Shown: positions 1 to 8,189, numbered from the stretch's first letter. The stretch: 45,718 bases of DNA from Actinomycetes bacterium (GCA_021373175.1 JAJFTE010000134.1:1-45718); one strand, 5' to 3'. The notes: a model not told the origin generated them from the sequence alone. Program-made: numbers and translations.

Positions 1-2
1 CG

Positions 3-1259
3 AATGCTCGGCTTGCGTACGGCCTCAAGCAGTACCTCGCCCATACCCACTACCATGGGACGTACTCCTGGGGCCGGCAGTTCCACCTGGCAGACATGAC
101 TGGGTGGGTACTTCGCACGCTGCGAAGGGCGGTGAACAGTCAGCTCGGAGTCATCAGCGCACCTGTGGTCATTGGTATCCCCGTCACATTCGATGGCGAG
201 GCAGCAGGATCGCGTGACGAGGCTATCGCTCGTCTGACTGCAGCTGCCACTCAGGCGGGTTTCACGAACACGGTGTTTCTGGAGGAGCCAAAGGCGGCGC
301 TTGTGGCAGACCTGGCCTCACGGGACAGCCGTGACGCTGGGCCCGACGGAGCGTGCGTCGCTGTTGACTTCGGCGGGGGCACGTTTGATATCGCTGTTAG
401 TGTCGGGGGTACCTCGCCATGGGAAGCAGATGTGACGCGCGGTGTGGCGGTCGGAGGGGAGCACCTCGACAGCCTGATCTTCACCAAGGTCGTAGCGCCG
501 GCCATCGGTCTTGAGCGAGACTTGGCGAGACTGCCCTGGCTGGGTTCGCGAGGCAGCATGATCATGGCGGCAGGGCGATCAGACAGTCGACGTCAGCTTG
601 CTGACGAGGCACTGCGCTCTGAGGGCTGCCGGCTGATCAGTCGAATCTTCGATCGCGGGCAGGTGTACGACTTCTGGCGCTCAATCGAGACGGCCAAGAT
701 CGCCCTCTCTACCCAGGAATCAACAACGGTCGACTTCTACCGACCCGGGGTGCAGATCTCAGTCCCCATCGACCGGGCGACATTCGAACGACTTGCGGCT
801 GAGCCTCTCGGCCGGGTACGGGCTACAGTCGAGGACGCGCTCACCGCCTCGGGTTTGCAGCCCGCCGCGGTGGTTCGTGTTGTGAAGACGGGTGGATCTT
901 CGGCTCTGCCATCCTTCGACGCCATACTGAGGGACTTGTTCCCCAACGCAGAGTTCGAGCAGAAGTCGGCGCTAACAACGGTCGTGGAGGGCCTAGGTCA
1001 GTACCTGCGGCTCCAGGGCAGTGCTTCGAAGGCGGTCTCTACCTCAGGGCATGTGATGCCAAGGAAGTCAGATGACACCCCAGGACAAGATACAGAGGTG
1101 CGGCTGCTCTACGATCCCGTTCAGATGAACATTGAAGGGTCTGGTGTACCCGAGGCCTCGTCTCAGGCGCGTTTCGATGCAGATTCCGAGACCGGGCCCA
1201 GCCAGCCGGTTCGTGGCGGCCTACTTGGACGACTAAGGCGTCTGTTGGGTATTGACTGA
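3..1259 (+). CDS. Hsp70/DnaK-like ATPase, 5' end outside the window
   Basis: The frame is open from base 3, so the N-terminus lies upstream of the window; the first ATG in view (96) is internal. Hsp70 nucleotide-binding-domain landmarks are visible: the IGIPVTFDG stretch, LEEPKAALVAD, the phosphate-2 loop VDFGGGTFDIAV and the adenosine loop KTGGSSALPSF. After the ATPase core there is only a short, low-complexity tail ending in an Arg/Leu-rich segment. A substrate-binding beta-sandwich is not evident, so this is a DnaK-like ATPase rather than a housekeeping DnaK. Its stop sits about 25 bases before the start of an McrB-like gene, and a TTG start for that gene would overlap it, so the two were probably co-transcribed. 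Partners and substrate are unknown; a link to the restriction locus is inference. Confidence 0.85.
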   Translation, partial: NARLAYGLKQYLAHTHYHGTYSWGRQFHLADMTGWVLRTLRRAVNSQLGVISAPVVIGIPVTFDGEAAGSRDEAIARLTAAATQAGFTNTVFLEEPKAALVADLASRDSRDAGPDGACVAVDFGGGTFDIAVSVGGTSPWEADVTRGVAVGGEHLDSLIFTKVVAPAIGLERDLARLPWLGSRGSMIMAAGRSDSRRQLADEALRSEGCRLISRIFDRGQVYDFWRSIETAKIALSTQESTTVDFYRPGVQISVPIDRATFERLAAEPLGRVRATVEDALTASGLQPAAVVRVVKTGGSSALPSFDAILRDLFPNAEFEQKSALTTVVEGLGQYLRLQGSASKAVSTSGHVMPRKSDDTPGQDTEVRLLYDPVQMNIEGSGVPEASSQARFDADSETGPSQPVRGGLLGRLRRLLGID

Positions 1260-1498
1260 GACTCTCGGCGGGAGAGGGGTCTGGATGGCAATTCTCAAGC
1301 GTGAAGGTGCCGACAAGGTCGACGAGGTCACACGCCTGTTCCGCGAGCAGGCGCTCGAGTGGGACGGGTCGTTGCTGTCTCCTGGCTGCGCGGTGTGGAC
1401 GACTGCGGCGCTCGATGACCTGCATGAGCGCTTCGTGCTCCAGCCTGACGCTGGCCCCGATGCGTTTGAGGTGAAGCTCGAACGGCAGCTTGCAGGTG

Positions 1499-2455
1499 CT
1501 AGCTGTACTGCCCGGACACGTTGTTGACACCGGGCACCCGTGAGATCGGTGGTAGACCGCCGATGCCGCCGTGCGGACGTCTGTGATTGTGATTGAACAC
1601 CCAGCCAGGGAGCGCCGCCAGGCGCTCCCTGTTGCTCTGGTAGGGCTTCCGGTATGCCCAGCCGTTGAGCATCAGCCTGATGAAGCGTTCGGCCTTGCCG
1701 TTGGTCTGAGGCCGGTAGGGCCGCGTGTGCGACCGCGTGACGCCGTGCTCCTCGAGCACGGCTCGCTGGGCGTGGGAGGAGTACGACATCGCGTTGTCGG
1801 TGAGCAACCGCCTGACCGTGATGCCGTGACCGGCGTAGTAGTCGATCGCCCGGGCGGTGAATCCAGCGACGGTGTCGGCACGCTCATCTGCGTGGACCTC
1901 GACATAGGCCAGACGTGAGTGATCGTCGACGGCGACATGGATGAAGTCGAACCCGCCACCCACATTGCGCTTCTTCTCCGCCCGGCCTCCGAACCGCCAG
2001 CCACCACCCTCGCCGAGACGTCCGAGCTTCTTGACGTCGATGTGGAGCACGTCGCCGGGCGCGGCGTGCTCGTAGCGCAGAGCCGGCGCCTTGGGCACAC
2101 GGTCAAGGTCACGAAGCCGGCTTTGGCCGTTTCTGGCCAGCACCCCGTAGATCGTGGACGGGGCGAGACCCGTGTGCCACGAGATCGTCAGTGGCCCCTC
2201 ACCGATCCTGCGGCGGCGCCAGATGCGCCGGAGATCTCTCGCTGATACGCGCTCACGGATGTGTGCAGGCCTGCTCGGGCGGTCGCGCAGACCCTGATCA
2301 CCGTCAGCCGTGTAGCGGCCGATCCACTTGTAGGCGGTCTGCCTTGAGACGCCCGCGGCCTGAGCCGCAGCGGTCACCGTCCAGCCCAGCTGGATCACGC
2401 GAGTGACGAGCAGTCGCCGTCCTGCAACGGTGAGAAGCGCGTTAGGATGTGACAC
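1499..2455 (-). CDS. IS481-family transposase (DDE)
   Basis: A 318-residue transposase with an N-terminal helix-turn-helix (residues about 20-60, AAGVSRQTAYKWIGRY) and an rve-type integrase core. The catalytic triad is visible as HIDVKKLG, LLTDNAMSY and NGKAERF, followed by a conserved HRRPHGGIGGLPP tail. The GTG start at 2455 is preceded by AAGGAGGACCCCC. The stop codon TAG is formed by the target-site CTAG at 1499-1502, outside the inverted repeat. No frameshift is seen, so it may be active. Confidence 0.95.
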   Translation of the reverse strand: MSHPNALLTVAGRRLLVTRVIQLGWTVTAAAQAAGVSRQTAYKWIGRYTADGDQGLRDRPSRPAHIRERVSARDLRRIWRRRRIGEGPLTISWHTGLAPSTIYGVLARNGQSRLRDLDRVPKAPALRYEHAAPGDVLHIDVKKLGRLGEGGGWRFGGRAEKKRNVGGGFDFIHVAVDDHSRLAYVEVHADERADTVAGFTARAIDYYAGHGITVRRLLTDNAMSYSSHAQRAVLEEHGVTRSHTRPYRPQTNGKAERFIRLMLNGWAYRKPYQSNRERLAALPGWVFNHNHRRPHGGIGGLPPISRVPGVNNVSGQYS

Positions 2456-2545
2456 GGGGGTCCTCCTTGTTCAGTTGTTGGCTTCAGCACCTACAACCGA
2501 ACGGGAAGACCCTCATCTATGTCAACAACCTATGCGGGCAGTACA
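1504..2545 (-). mobile_element. IS481-family insertion sequence, apparently intact
   Basis: The ends are imperfect inverted repeats of about 25 bp (1504-1528 and 2521-2545); both begin TGTACTGCCCG and finish GTTGTTGAC when read inward. The flanks share CTAGC (1499-1503 and 2547-2551), a short target duplication at a CTAG core, a target known for IS481 itself. One full-length transposase fills the element on the minus strand. Insertion interrupts an McrB-like gene on the plus strand. The exact end could be one base further out on either side. Confidence 0.9.
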
Positions 2546-2789
2546 CCTAGCGACACAACCATCCAGCTCATGGCGGAGTTGCTGTTGATGCACTTCCTTG
2601 TCAACAGCAACATGAGCGGCGCCGCGAAGCGCACCGGCATCTTGCGCGTGCTTGGCTGGATGCAGGAGCCTGCGGCCGTGCCCGAGAACGTGGACGCTGC
2701 ACTCGACTACGGTCTCGCTTGGCCCGGCACGTTCTTCAATACGGGTCGTGACCGTCAGCTGCGATTCCTCATCGACTGGATGCGGTCGC

Positions 2790-3321
2790 GCGGCGTTGCT
2801 CGGACGCCCGACCGAGGCTCGCGTGTCGGGCGATGACCTACGCACCTTCCTTGCCGAGGGCATCACGGTGGTCTTTCGCGGCGGAATCGAGCTCCACTAC
2901 AACCGGTCCTTCTCGAGGGCCAATGGCAAGTGGCATTCGTACTCGGTGCCCTTGCGCCCCGACATCGTGCATAAGGTCGCGGACACGCTGCACCTGTTCG
3001 ATGCGAAGTTCCGGGTCGACCGGTGGGATGTGCCAACCGAGCTTGACAGCGAGGCGCTAGATAGGCTCGAGGCCGACGACCACGCTGGAGTTGCCAGCAA
3101 GGGCTGGTGGAAGAAGGCAGACATCCACAAGATGCATGCGTACAAGGATGCGCTTGGGAGTGAGGGCGCACGAGTGGCGACTGTTTGGGTGCTGTACCCG
3201 GGAACCGAGACGCGGTTCTACGAGGCTCAGGACGGTGCGATGGAGGGCGTGGGGGCGATTCCATTACAACCGGGGGGATGTCACACGACTCGATGAACTG
3301 CTGAAGGGAATCATCGGCTGA
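2790..3321 (+). pseudogene. DUF2357-type PD-(D/E)XK nuclease, C-terminal fragment with frameshift
   Basis: From about 2817 one frame reads like the nuclease end of the DUF2357/McrC-like partner of McrB: GITVVFRGGIELHYNRSF, then VPLRPDI and LFDAKFR (the PD...DxK catalytic signature), then KKADIHKMHAYKDAL, VLYPG and GVGAIPLQPGG. At the G6 run 3272-3277 the frame fails; dropping one G continues as DVTRLDELLKGIIG and a stop at 3319-3321, which suits the family's end. The N-terminal part of the protein is missing, and the fragment abuts the McrB remnant in another frame, so one deletion appears to have removed the ATPase domain and the nuclease N-terminus. There is no credible start codon. Confidence 0.7.
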
Positions 3322-3571
3322 GGAGGTGTGTTCTGGCCGCCCAAGGTTCTGGGGAAGTACGAACTCGTTCACCGCGCCAACAACTTCAATGCGAGCGACT
3401 CCACCGCAGCACGCACGCCGGTTGCCGCCCTTGGATGGCCGGGCCGGGCGGGTCGTCACTTTCTTGCGTTGTGCGATTATGGAATGCAGTCGGCCGGCTT
3501 CTTCGGCGTACGCACTATCGTCGGTGACGTCACACGCTGACGCAGTCGCGTGGGGTTGTTGGTGCGGCATC
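3322..3571. other. Intergenic stretch without a supported gene
   Basis: A 70-codon open frame (GTG 3328 to 3540) lies here, but its Shine-Dalgarno (AGGAGG 3321-3326) is only one base from the start and the protein has no recognisable motif. It is probably residue of the decayed restriction locus. No RNA gene or terminator was seen. Confidence 0.4.
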
Positions 3572-3643
3572 GGCACCGCCAGCATCCCGGGGAGGGGGAG
3601 AGGGATGGGCACCGCCAGCATCCCGGGGAGGGGGACAGGGATG
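3572..3643 (+). repeat. Two tandem copies of a 36-bp unit carrying a ribosome site and start codon
   Basis: Copies 3572-3607 and 3608-3643 differ at one base (GAGAGGGATG versus GACAGGGATG). Each unit contains a purine-rich GGGGAGGGGG ribosome-binding stretch followed by ATG in the same frame, because 36 is a multiple of three. The duplication therefore provides two possible starts (3605 and 3641) for the ADP-ribosylglycohydrolase, the upstream one adding 12 residues. Confidence 0.9.
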
Positions 3644-4609
3644 ACATCTGTCGACATCGGACCGCACTACCTGGGCGTGATGCTCGGTCTAGCGATTGGG
3701 GATGCGCTTGGCGCGCCCGTGGAGTTCGAGTCGCTCTCGGAAATCCTCGCGCATCGAGGAGACCCGGGCGTGGCCGACTTCGAACCGCACAGAGGCCTCC
3801 CGCCGGGTTCCTACACCGATGACACCCAGATGTCCATCGCGACAGCACGCGGGACGCTCGACGCCCATGTGGCGGGCGCGTTCGGGTCCACCGCCGAGGC
3901 TGCGCCGAGGGTGTGGGCTGCGTATCAGGACTGGCGAGAGACCCAGGATGATCCTCACCAGCGACGTGCACCTGGCAGCACGTGCCTATCAGCCCTGCGC
4001 AGCGGCGTGATGGGCACGCCAGACATCCCGCTCAACAACGGCAAGGGCTGCGGCACGATCATGCGCATCGCGCCATGCGCGCTCCTCTACCCGGACGATC
4101 CGTTCGATTGGGCGCTCGCCTGTGGCGCCATGACTCATAGCCATCCGACGGGCTACTTCTCGGGCGCGGCGTTCGCACTCATTCTGCACGAGGTGCTCAA
4201 CGGCAAGAGCCTGGAGAGCGCCATCGAGGGCGCGCGTGACCGGCTTCAGGCCCAGGGTTTCGAAGCCGACGAAACGCGCGCAGTTTTGGAGACCGTGCTC
4301 GATCAGCACCGCCAGGACATGCCGCTCCACGAGCGCATCATCAACACCGGCGCGAAGGGCGAGGGCTGGGTTGCCGAGGAAACACTTGGAATAGCGCTCT
4401 CCTGCGCGCTCGTCCACCCGACCGACTTCTCAGCGGCCGTGCTGGCTGCCGTGAACATCACGGGTGATTCGGACTCGACAGGTTCAGTCACCGGCGCGCT
4501 CATGGGTGCGCTGCTCGGCGTCGACGCGATTCCGCGCGAATGGCGTGAGCAGGTCGAGAATGCGGCTCTCCTCACCCAGCTCGCGAACGACCTGTATCGC
4601 GCTAACTGA
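3641..4609 (+). CDS. ADP-ribosylglycohydrolase family protein
   Basis: 322 residues of the DraG/ARH fold, which removes ADP-ribose from proteins or nucleic acids using two Mg ions. Seen: GLAIGDALGAPVEF near the N-terminus, the metal-binding SYTDDTQMS, KGCGTIMRIAP and the C-terminal GDSDSTGSVTGALMG. The start at 3641 is the second of two starts created by a 36-bp repeat; 3605 is possible. The stop TGA (4607-4609) consists of the first three bases of the downstream IS element, so the natural C-terminus was altered by insertion. Without the IS the frame would run about 48 codons further. The gene lies between two IS481-family elements beside a broken restriction locus, so a defence or toxin-antidote role is possible but unproven. 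Confidence 0.92.
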   Translation: MTSVDIGPHYLGVMLGLAIGDALGAPVEFESLSEILAHRGDPGVADFEPHRGLPPGSYTDDTQMSIATARGTLDAHVAGAFGSTAEAAPRVWAAYQDWRETQDDPHQRRAPGSTCLSALRSGVMGTPDIPLNNGKGCGTIMRIAPCALLYPDDPFDWALACGAMTHSHPTGYFSGAAFALILHEVLNGKSLESAIEGARDRLQAQGFEADETRAVLETVLDQHRQDMPLHERIINTGAKGEGWVAEETLGIALSCALVHPTDFSAAVLAAVNITGDSDSTGSVTGALMGALLGVDAIPREWREQVENAALLTQLANDLYRAN

Positions 4610-5631
4610 ACGGTCCATAGAGGTTGTTGACAGAAAGGGACCCCTTCCTGTCGGTTGTTGGTTGTCGAAGCCACAGCCGAGGAGAGGGGTCCCCATGCAA
4701 CATCCTAACGCCCGCCGGTCCGTCTATCAGCGCCGATCGATCGTCGATAGGGTCGCGAACGGCTGGAGCGTCACCCGCGCGGCGTGCGCCGCCGGTGTCT
4801 CGCGTCAGACCGCGAGCAAATGGGTCGACCGGTTCCGCCGCAGCGGCCCTGTCGCTCTCCGGGATGCGAGTTCGCGTCCGTTGCGCACGGCTCCACGCGT
4901 GGGCCGTCATGTGGTGAGGCGCGTAGTGAAAGCGCGTCTGCACTTCCGCCGCGGACCGCACTTCTTAGGCTGGCAGCTCGGTCTGCCCGGCTCTACCGTG
5001 CACGTGGTCTTGCGGCGGCTGGGTCTGAATCGGCTGCAACGTCCGGAGCGCGAGAAGACGGTGCGCTACGAGTGGCTGGAACCAGGGGATCTGGTCCACC
5101 TCGACATCAAGCGGCTGGGCAGGATCGGTGAAGGAGGCGGGCACCTTGTGCGCGGATGGGCCGCTAAACACCGGCACGCGGGCATCGGTTGGGACTTCGT
5201 GCATATCGCGATCGACGACCACTCCCGGCTCGCTTACGCGGAGGTCTGCCCGGACGAGAAGGCCGACACCACGGTCGCCTTCACGGCCCGTGCACTGGAT
5301 TCCTTCGAAGGCGCCGGCATCCAGGTTCGCCGCATCCTCATCGACAACGGCCTACTGTCCCTTCACCTTCTGCGATCTGCTGGCCGAACGCGGCATATCG
5401 ATGCGCAAGACCCGCCCGTACCGTCCTCAGACCAACGGCGAGGCGGAGGCGTTCGTCAAGATCGTGAGCAACGAGCGGGCGTACGGGAGGGCGTATCACA
5501 ACACACAGGAACGAACCGATCGACTCGGTCCGTTCCTGAGGTACTACGATCTCTATCGACCGCACGGTGGCATCGGCGGTCAGCAGCCGATCTCGCGGGT
5601 CCGCGCGTAAACAACGTCCGTGGACCGTTCA
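4607..5631 (+). mobile_element. IS481-family insertion sequence, degenerate
   Basis: Imperfect inverted repeats of about 25 bp sit at 4607-4631 and 5607-5631 (both begin TGAACGGTCCA). The flanking CTAAC at 4602-4606 and 5633-5637 is the likely target duplication. The element differs in sequence from the one at 1504-2545 but has the same organisation, including the inner GTTGTTGAC/GTTGTTTAC motif. Its transposase carries two frameshifts, so it is probably immobile unless helped in trans. Confidence 0.87.
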
Positions 5632-5636
5632 CCTAA
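4695..5636 (+). pseudogene. IS481-family transposase with two compensating frameshifts
   Basis: It starts at ATG 4695 (GGAGAGGGG upstream) with an HTH (AAGVSRQTASKWVDRF) and the first catalytic segment HLDIKRLGRIGEGGG. Near 5345, right after LIDNG, the frame must shift to continue as FCDLLAERGISMRKTRPYR and NGEAEAF (the catalytic Glu). Near 5602 it must shift back to reach GVNN-like VNNVRGPFT and the stop TAA (5634-5636), which is formed by the target duplication. Both shifts are deduced by comparison with the intact transposase at 1499-2455. As read, the protein would be cut through the catalytic domain. Confidence 0.85.
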
Positions 5637-5771
5637 CCCGGGCGTCGAGCAGAAAGCGCGCCCGTGTGCGCTAGACTCGGGCAGGCAATCGGGCTGGCCG
5701 CCCTTCAGCTCACGCCCGGAGACGTTGAAATCCGGGGATCTCGGTGCCTTAGCGGCTGAATGTGCCGCTCT

Positions 5772-6257
5772 TCAGAGCTTGTAGCCGATCGTTCGCAACA
5801 GGTCGTGCCGCCACCGGACCCCTTCGGCATCCTCTACACCGACCGGGGAGTAACCGTCTATGACGCCGAGCACGCCTCGGCCTTGGTCGGTTTCTGCCAC
5901 GATTGCCTGGACCGGGTTGGCGGTCGCGCAGAAGATGCAGCAGACCTCCGGCACCATCTTGACCGCGTTGAGCACGTTGATCGGGTAGGCGCCTTCCGCG
6001 AGGTGGAGCACAAAAACATGCCCTGCGCCAAGAGCGAGCGCATTGCGGGCCGCAAGCGCCGTAAGTTCGTCGTCAGTGCCGCTCGTGCGCACAAGTCGCT
6101 CGCTCGAGGCCTCGCAAAACGCGAGCCCGAACCGGATGCCGGGCACCGCGGCGACCATCGCCTCGTGGATGTCTTCCACCGTCTTGATGAAGTGCGACTG
6201 CCCGAGGATGACGCTCACCGCCTCAGGCTTCTCGATCGTCACCACTGTCAGGTCCAT
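5772..6257 (-). CDS. Adenosine-specific kinase (PF04008)
   Basis: 161 residues, the normal length of this small compact family described as adenosine-specific kinases. Characteristic stretches are visible: IRFGLAFCEASSERLVR, AGHVFVLHL, YPINVLNAVKMVPEVC, the CATANPVQAIVAET segment and GRGVLGVIDGYSP. It starts at ATG 6257. Its own 3' neighbour is an IS remnant and upstream lies the radical SAM gene on the same strand (75-base gap), so the two may share a transcript. The physiological substrate in bacteria is not settled; the family call is firm. Confidence 0.93.
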   Translation of the reverse strand: MDLTVVTIEKPEAVSVILGQSHFIKTVEDIHEAMVAAVPGIRFGLAFCEASSERLVRTSGTDDELTALAARNALALGAGHVFVLHLAEGAYPINVLNAVKMVPEVCCIFCATANPVQAIVAETDQGRGVLGVIDGYSPVGVEDAEGVRWRHDLLRTIGYKL

Positions 6258-6331
6258 CGGTTATCTCCCAGTCGCTCGGTTGCGGTGCCATCACAGCTGC
6301 CAGAAAGCGGGATCCGGGGCATGCAGCCCTC

Positions 6332-7870
6332 TCATCCCTCAAGCTTGGCGAGGTACGTCGCGTAGTCCGCGTCCTCAAGGAAGGCGCGGACACGCTGCCT
6401 GCCGACGCGCAGGAACGCCCAGGGTGCGAACTTGAACTGCAGGTGCAGCCAGGCCCACTCGCGCGCGCGGCGTGCAGGTGGCAGCGTGCGCAGGTAGCCG
6501 CGCAACCCGGCGCCGAGGCGACGGTGACGTAAGAAGAGCCCGGCGAAGAACGCTTCCGCGATGCGTATCCGAGAGTAGAAAGCCCGATACTCGGCGGTCA
6601 CGATCTCCTGCATCTGCCGCGGTGTCATAGAGGTGGGACGAACGGCGACGTGCATCCCGTCGATGTACTGCACGTCAGCGACCTCATGAAAGAGCACGCG
6701 ACCAGCGGCCTCGTGTTCAGCCGTGCTCTTCGTGCCGGGCAGCGGTGCTTCGAACAGATACTGGAGCGAGCTCACGTACTTGCGCGCGTAGCGGCCGTTG
6801 CGCTTGAGCGTCTCGGCGGTGTCGTTCGCGAAGGCGATGAACATGCCGTGGACCAGCAACCCGTAGCGCTTCATCGCTGAGAGCGCCTTGGCGGTGCGCT
6901 TGCTCGTGGTGTGCTTCGAGATGCCTTCGAGGTCGCCGTCATCGGCGGACTCCACGCCTATGCACAGCGTCGTGACGGGCGCCACATCGCGTAGCAGCCT
7001 GAGGAACTCCCGATCCAAACGCCCGTTCTTGTCGAAAACGGCATCCGCGCGAAGCTGGACCGTGAGCGCACGGGCATACCCGCGCTCGATGGCGCGTTCC
7101 AAGAAGCGCTTGAACGATGGCTTGTTCGCAGCGGAGTTGTCGTCGATAAGGAAGCTGCTGCCCGCGCCTTCCTCCTGGCAGGCGAGCAGCTCTTCGACGC
7201 TCGTCTCCTCGTCGCGCAGGATGTAGTGGGGCCAGATCTCGTGCACCTCGCAGAAGGCGCAACGCTCGGGGCAGCCTCTGGAGCGCCAAACCAGGCCGGT
7301 CGTGCGTTTCCCGGCCTCGTGGACCAATGACATGTCGATGAGTGGGAGCCCGCAGACCTCCTCGCGCGTGAGCTGTCGCGGATCTGGTCCCAGATGGACG
7401 CCGTCTTCTTCACGCCACGCGATCCCGGGGATCGACTCGATCGCCTCGTTGCCAGGTCCCTCGAACAGCGCGCGAAGGAGTTGTGGAAGCGAGAACTCGG
7501 CCTCACCGCGGACGACGTAGTCGGCTCCGGCCTCGAATGCGCGTTCCGGCGCGCATGTCGGCTCCGGTCCGCCCAGGACGATGGGCACGGCTGGGTTCAC
7601 GCGCCTCGTCTCACGGATGAGTTCAGCCGTGCGGGTGAGTGTACAGGTGATCGCCGAGAACGCCACCGCATCGGCTCGGCTCACGGACTCCCAGTCGATC
7701 GAGCCTTTGCCCGAGATGTCCTCAACGAACGCGCGTACCTCAAAGCCGGCCTTATGGAGCACGGTTGCAAGGAGCGGGACTCCGCGCCCCATCGCCACAT
7801 GCGAGTAGATGTTGAGGCCAGGCGAGCCCGCCTCGATAAGCACGAGGGTGTGCTTCTGTGACACCAGCAT
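6332..7870 (-). CDS. B12-binding domain radical SAM protein
   Basis: About 512 residues. The N-terminal part resembles a cobalamin-binding Rossmann domain (roughly residues 5-130, ending with VLGGPEPTCAPERAFEAGADYVVRGE). The radical SAM core starts at WRSRGCPERCAFCEV, the CX3CX2C motif for the 4Fe-4S cluster, and has an LIDDNSA strand and a GVESAD segment. The C-terminal 120 residues are Arg/aromatic-rich. ATG 7870 is preferred because GGAGG lies eight bases upstream; ATG 7876 and 7888 are alternatives. The family includes methyltransferases and cyclases acting on unactivated carbons; substrate unknown. No biosynthetic partner is next to it, apart from a VOC gene transcribed away. Confidence 0.9.
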   Translation of the reverse strand: MLVSQKHTLVLIEAGSPGLNIYSHVAMGRGVPLLATVLHKAGFEVRAFVEDISGKGSIDWESVSRADAVAFSAITCTLTRTAELIRETRRVNPAVPIVLGGPEPTCAPERAFEAGADYVVRGEAEFSLPQLLRALFEGPGNEAIESIPGIAWREEDGVHLGPDPRQLTREEVCGLPLIDMSLVHEAGKRTTGLVWRSRGCPERCAFCEVHEIWPHYILRDEETSVEELLACQEEGAGSSFLIDDNSAANKPSFKRFLERAIERGYARALTVQLRADAVFDKNGRLDREFLRLLRDVAPVTTLCIGVESADDGDLEGISKHTTSKRTAKALSAMKRYGLLVHGMFIAFANDTAETLKRNGRYARKYVSSLQYLFEAPLPGTKSTAEHEAAGRVLFHEVADVQYIDGMHVAVRPTSMTPRQMQEIVTAEYRAFYSRIRIAEAFFAGLFLRHRRLGAGLRGYLRTLPPARRAREWAWLHLQFKFAPWAFLRVGRQRVRAFLEDADYATYLAKLEG

Positions 7871-8098
7871 AGTCATCGCCTCCGTCATCGTTGTTCTACC
7901 ACCGCGGCGCAGAGCAAGACAAGGAGAGCGGCACGCCGTAGTCAAAGAGCGAGCCCGCTACGCAGCACATCCGGCGCATCGCCGGAAGCTACAATGACCG
8001 CGGAGCGTCTGCCGCTGCGCCGATAACGCGGCCCGAAGATGATCGGGGATGCTCAACCAGCCCGCGCACCATGACGGCACCGTGTGAGGTAGACTTGA

Positions 8099-8189
8099 GC
8101 CGGGACGGGCGTAGGCGCTGCGGATCACGCAGTCCCGGCGGGATGGCTTGCCGATCCCACCAGGCCGCACCGGTACCGTTACCGGGGCC
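8099..8189 (+). promoter_or_regulatory. Structured leader of the VOC gene (three hairpins)
   Basis: Three consecutive stems precede the VOC gene. The first pairs GCCGGGAC (8099-8106) with GTCCCGGC (8132-8139) and encloses CTGCG/CGCAG (8118-8122/8128-8132). The second pairs GGGAT with ATCCC (8140-8158). The third pairs GGCC plus CCGGTA with TACCGG plus GGCC (8163-8189). A TAGACT hexamer at 8090-8095 could be a -10. There is no T-run, so they are not simple terminators. I do not recognise the RNA; it may be a cis-regulatory leader or only GC-rich folding. Confidence 0.35.

Larger units (their letters stand above)
1285..2836 (+). pseudogene. McrB-like restriction ATPase N-terminal remnant, split by an IS element
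   Basis: The 5' piece (ATG 1285, Shine-Dalgarno GGGAGAGGGG) runs to 1503 and the 3' piece resumes at 2547. Removing the IS and one copy of the target duplication joins them in frame: FEVKLERQLAGAS continues into DTTIQLMAELLLMHFLV. The joined protein resembles the N-terminal region of McrB-like AAA ATPases that partner DUF2357 nucleases (recalled family pattern: FVxQPD, KLxxQLAGAS, QLMAELLxxHFL, VLGWM, ALDYGLAxPGTxFNTGR, QLRFLIDW). No Walker A/B motifs follow; the frame ends at 2836 just where the family's AAA domain should begin. The gene is therefore both interrupted and 3'-deleted, and not functional as McrB. Identification is by eye. Confidence 0.7.

Noticed and set aside
3328-3540. 70-codon frame between the nuclease fragment and the ADP-ribosylglycohydrolase
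   Set aside because: The Shine-Dalgarno is one base from the start, there is no recognisable motif, and it lies among remnants.
1504-5631. Composite transposon carrying the ADP-ribosylglycohydrolase between two IS elements
   Set aside because: The elements differ in sequence and inverted repeats, each has its own short target duplication (CTAGC and CTAAC), and one is defective, so they look like independent insertions.
7958-8170. Minus-strand 70-codon frame before the VOC gene
   Set aside because: Arg/Ser-rich shadow translation of GC-rich DNA with no ribosome site; the plus-strand hairpins explain the sequence better.
8099-8189. tRNA or fluoride/cobalamin riboswitch in the VOC leader
   Set aside because: No acceptor or T-arm signature and no match to remembered riboswitch cores; only generic stems can be supported.
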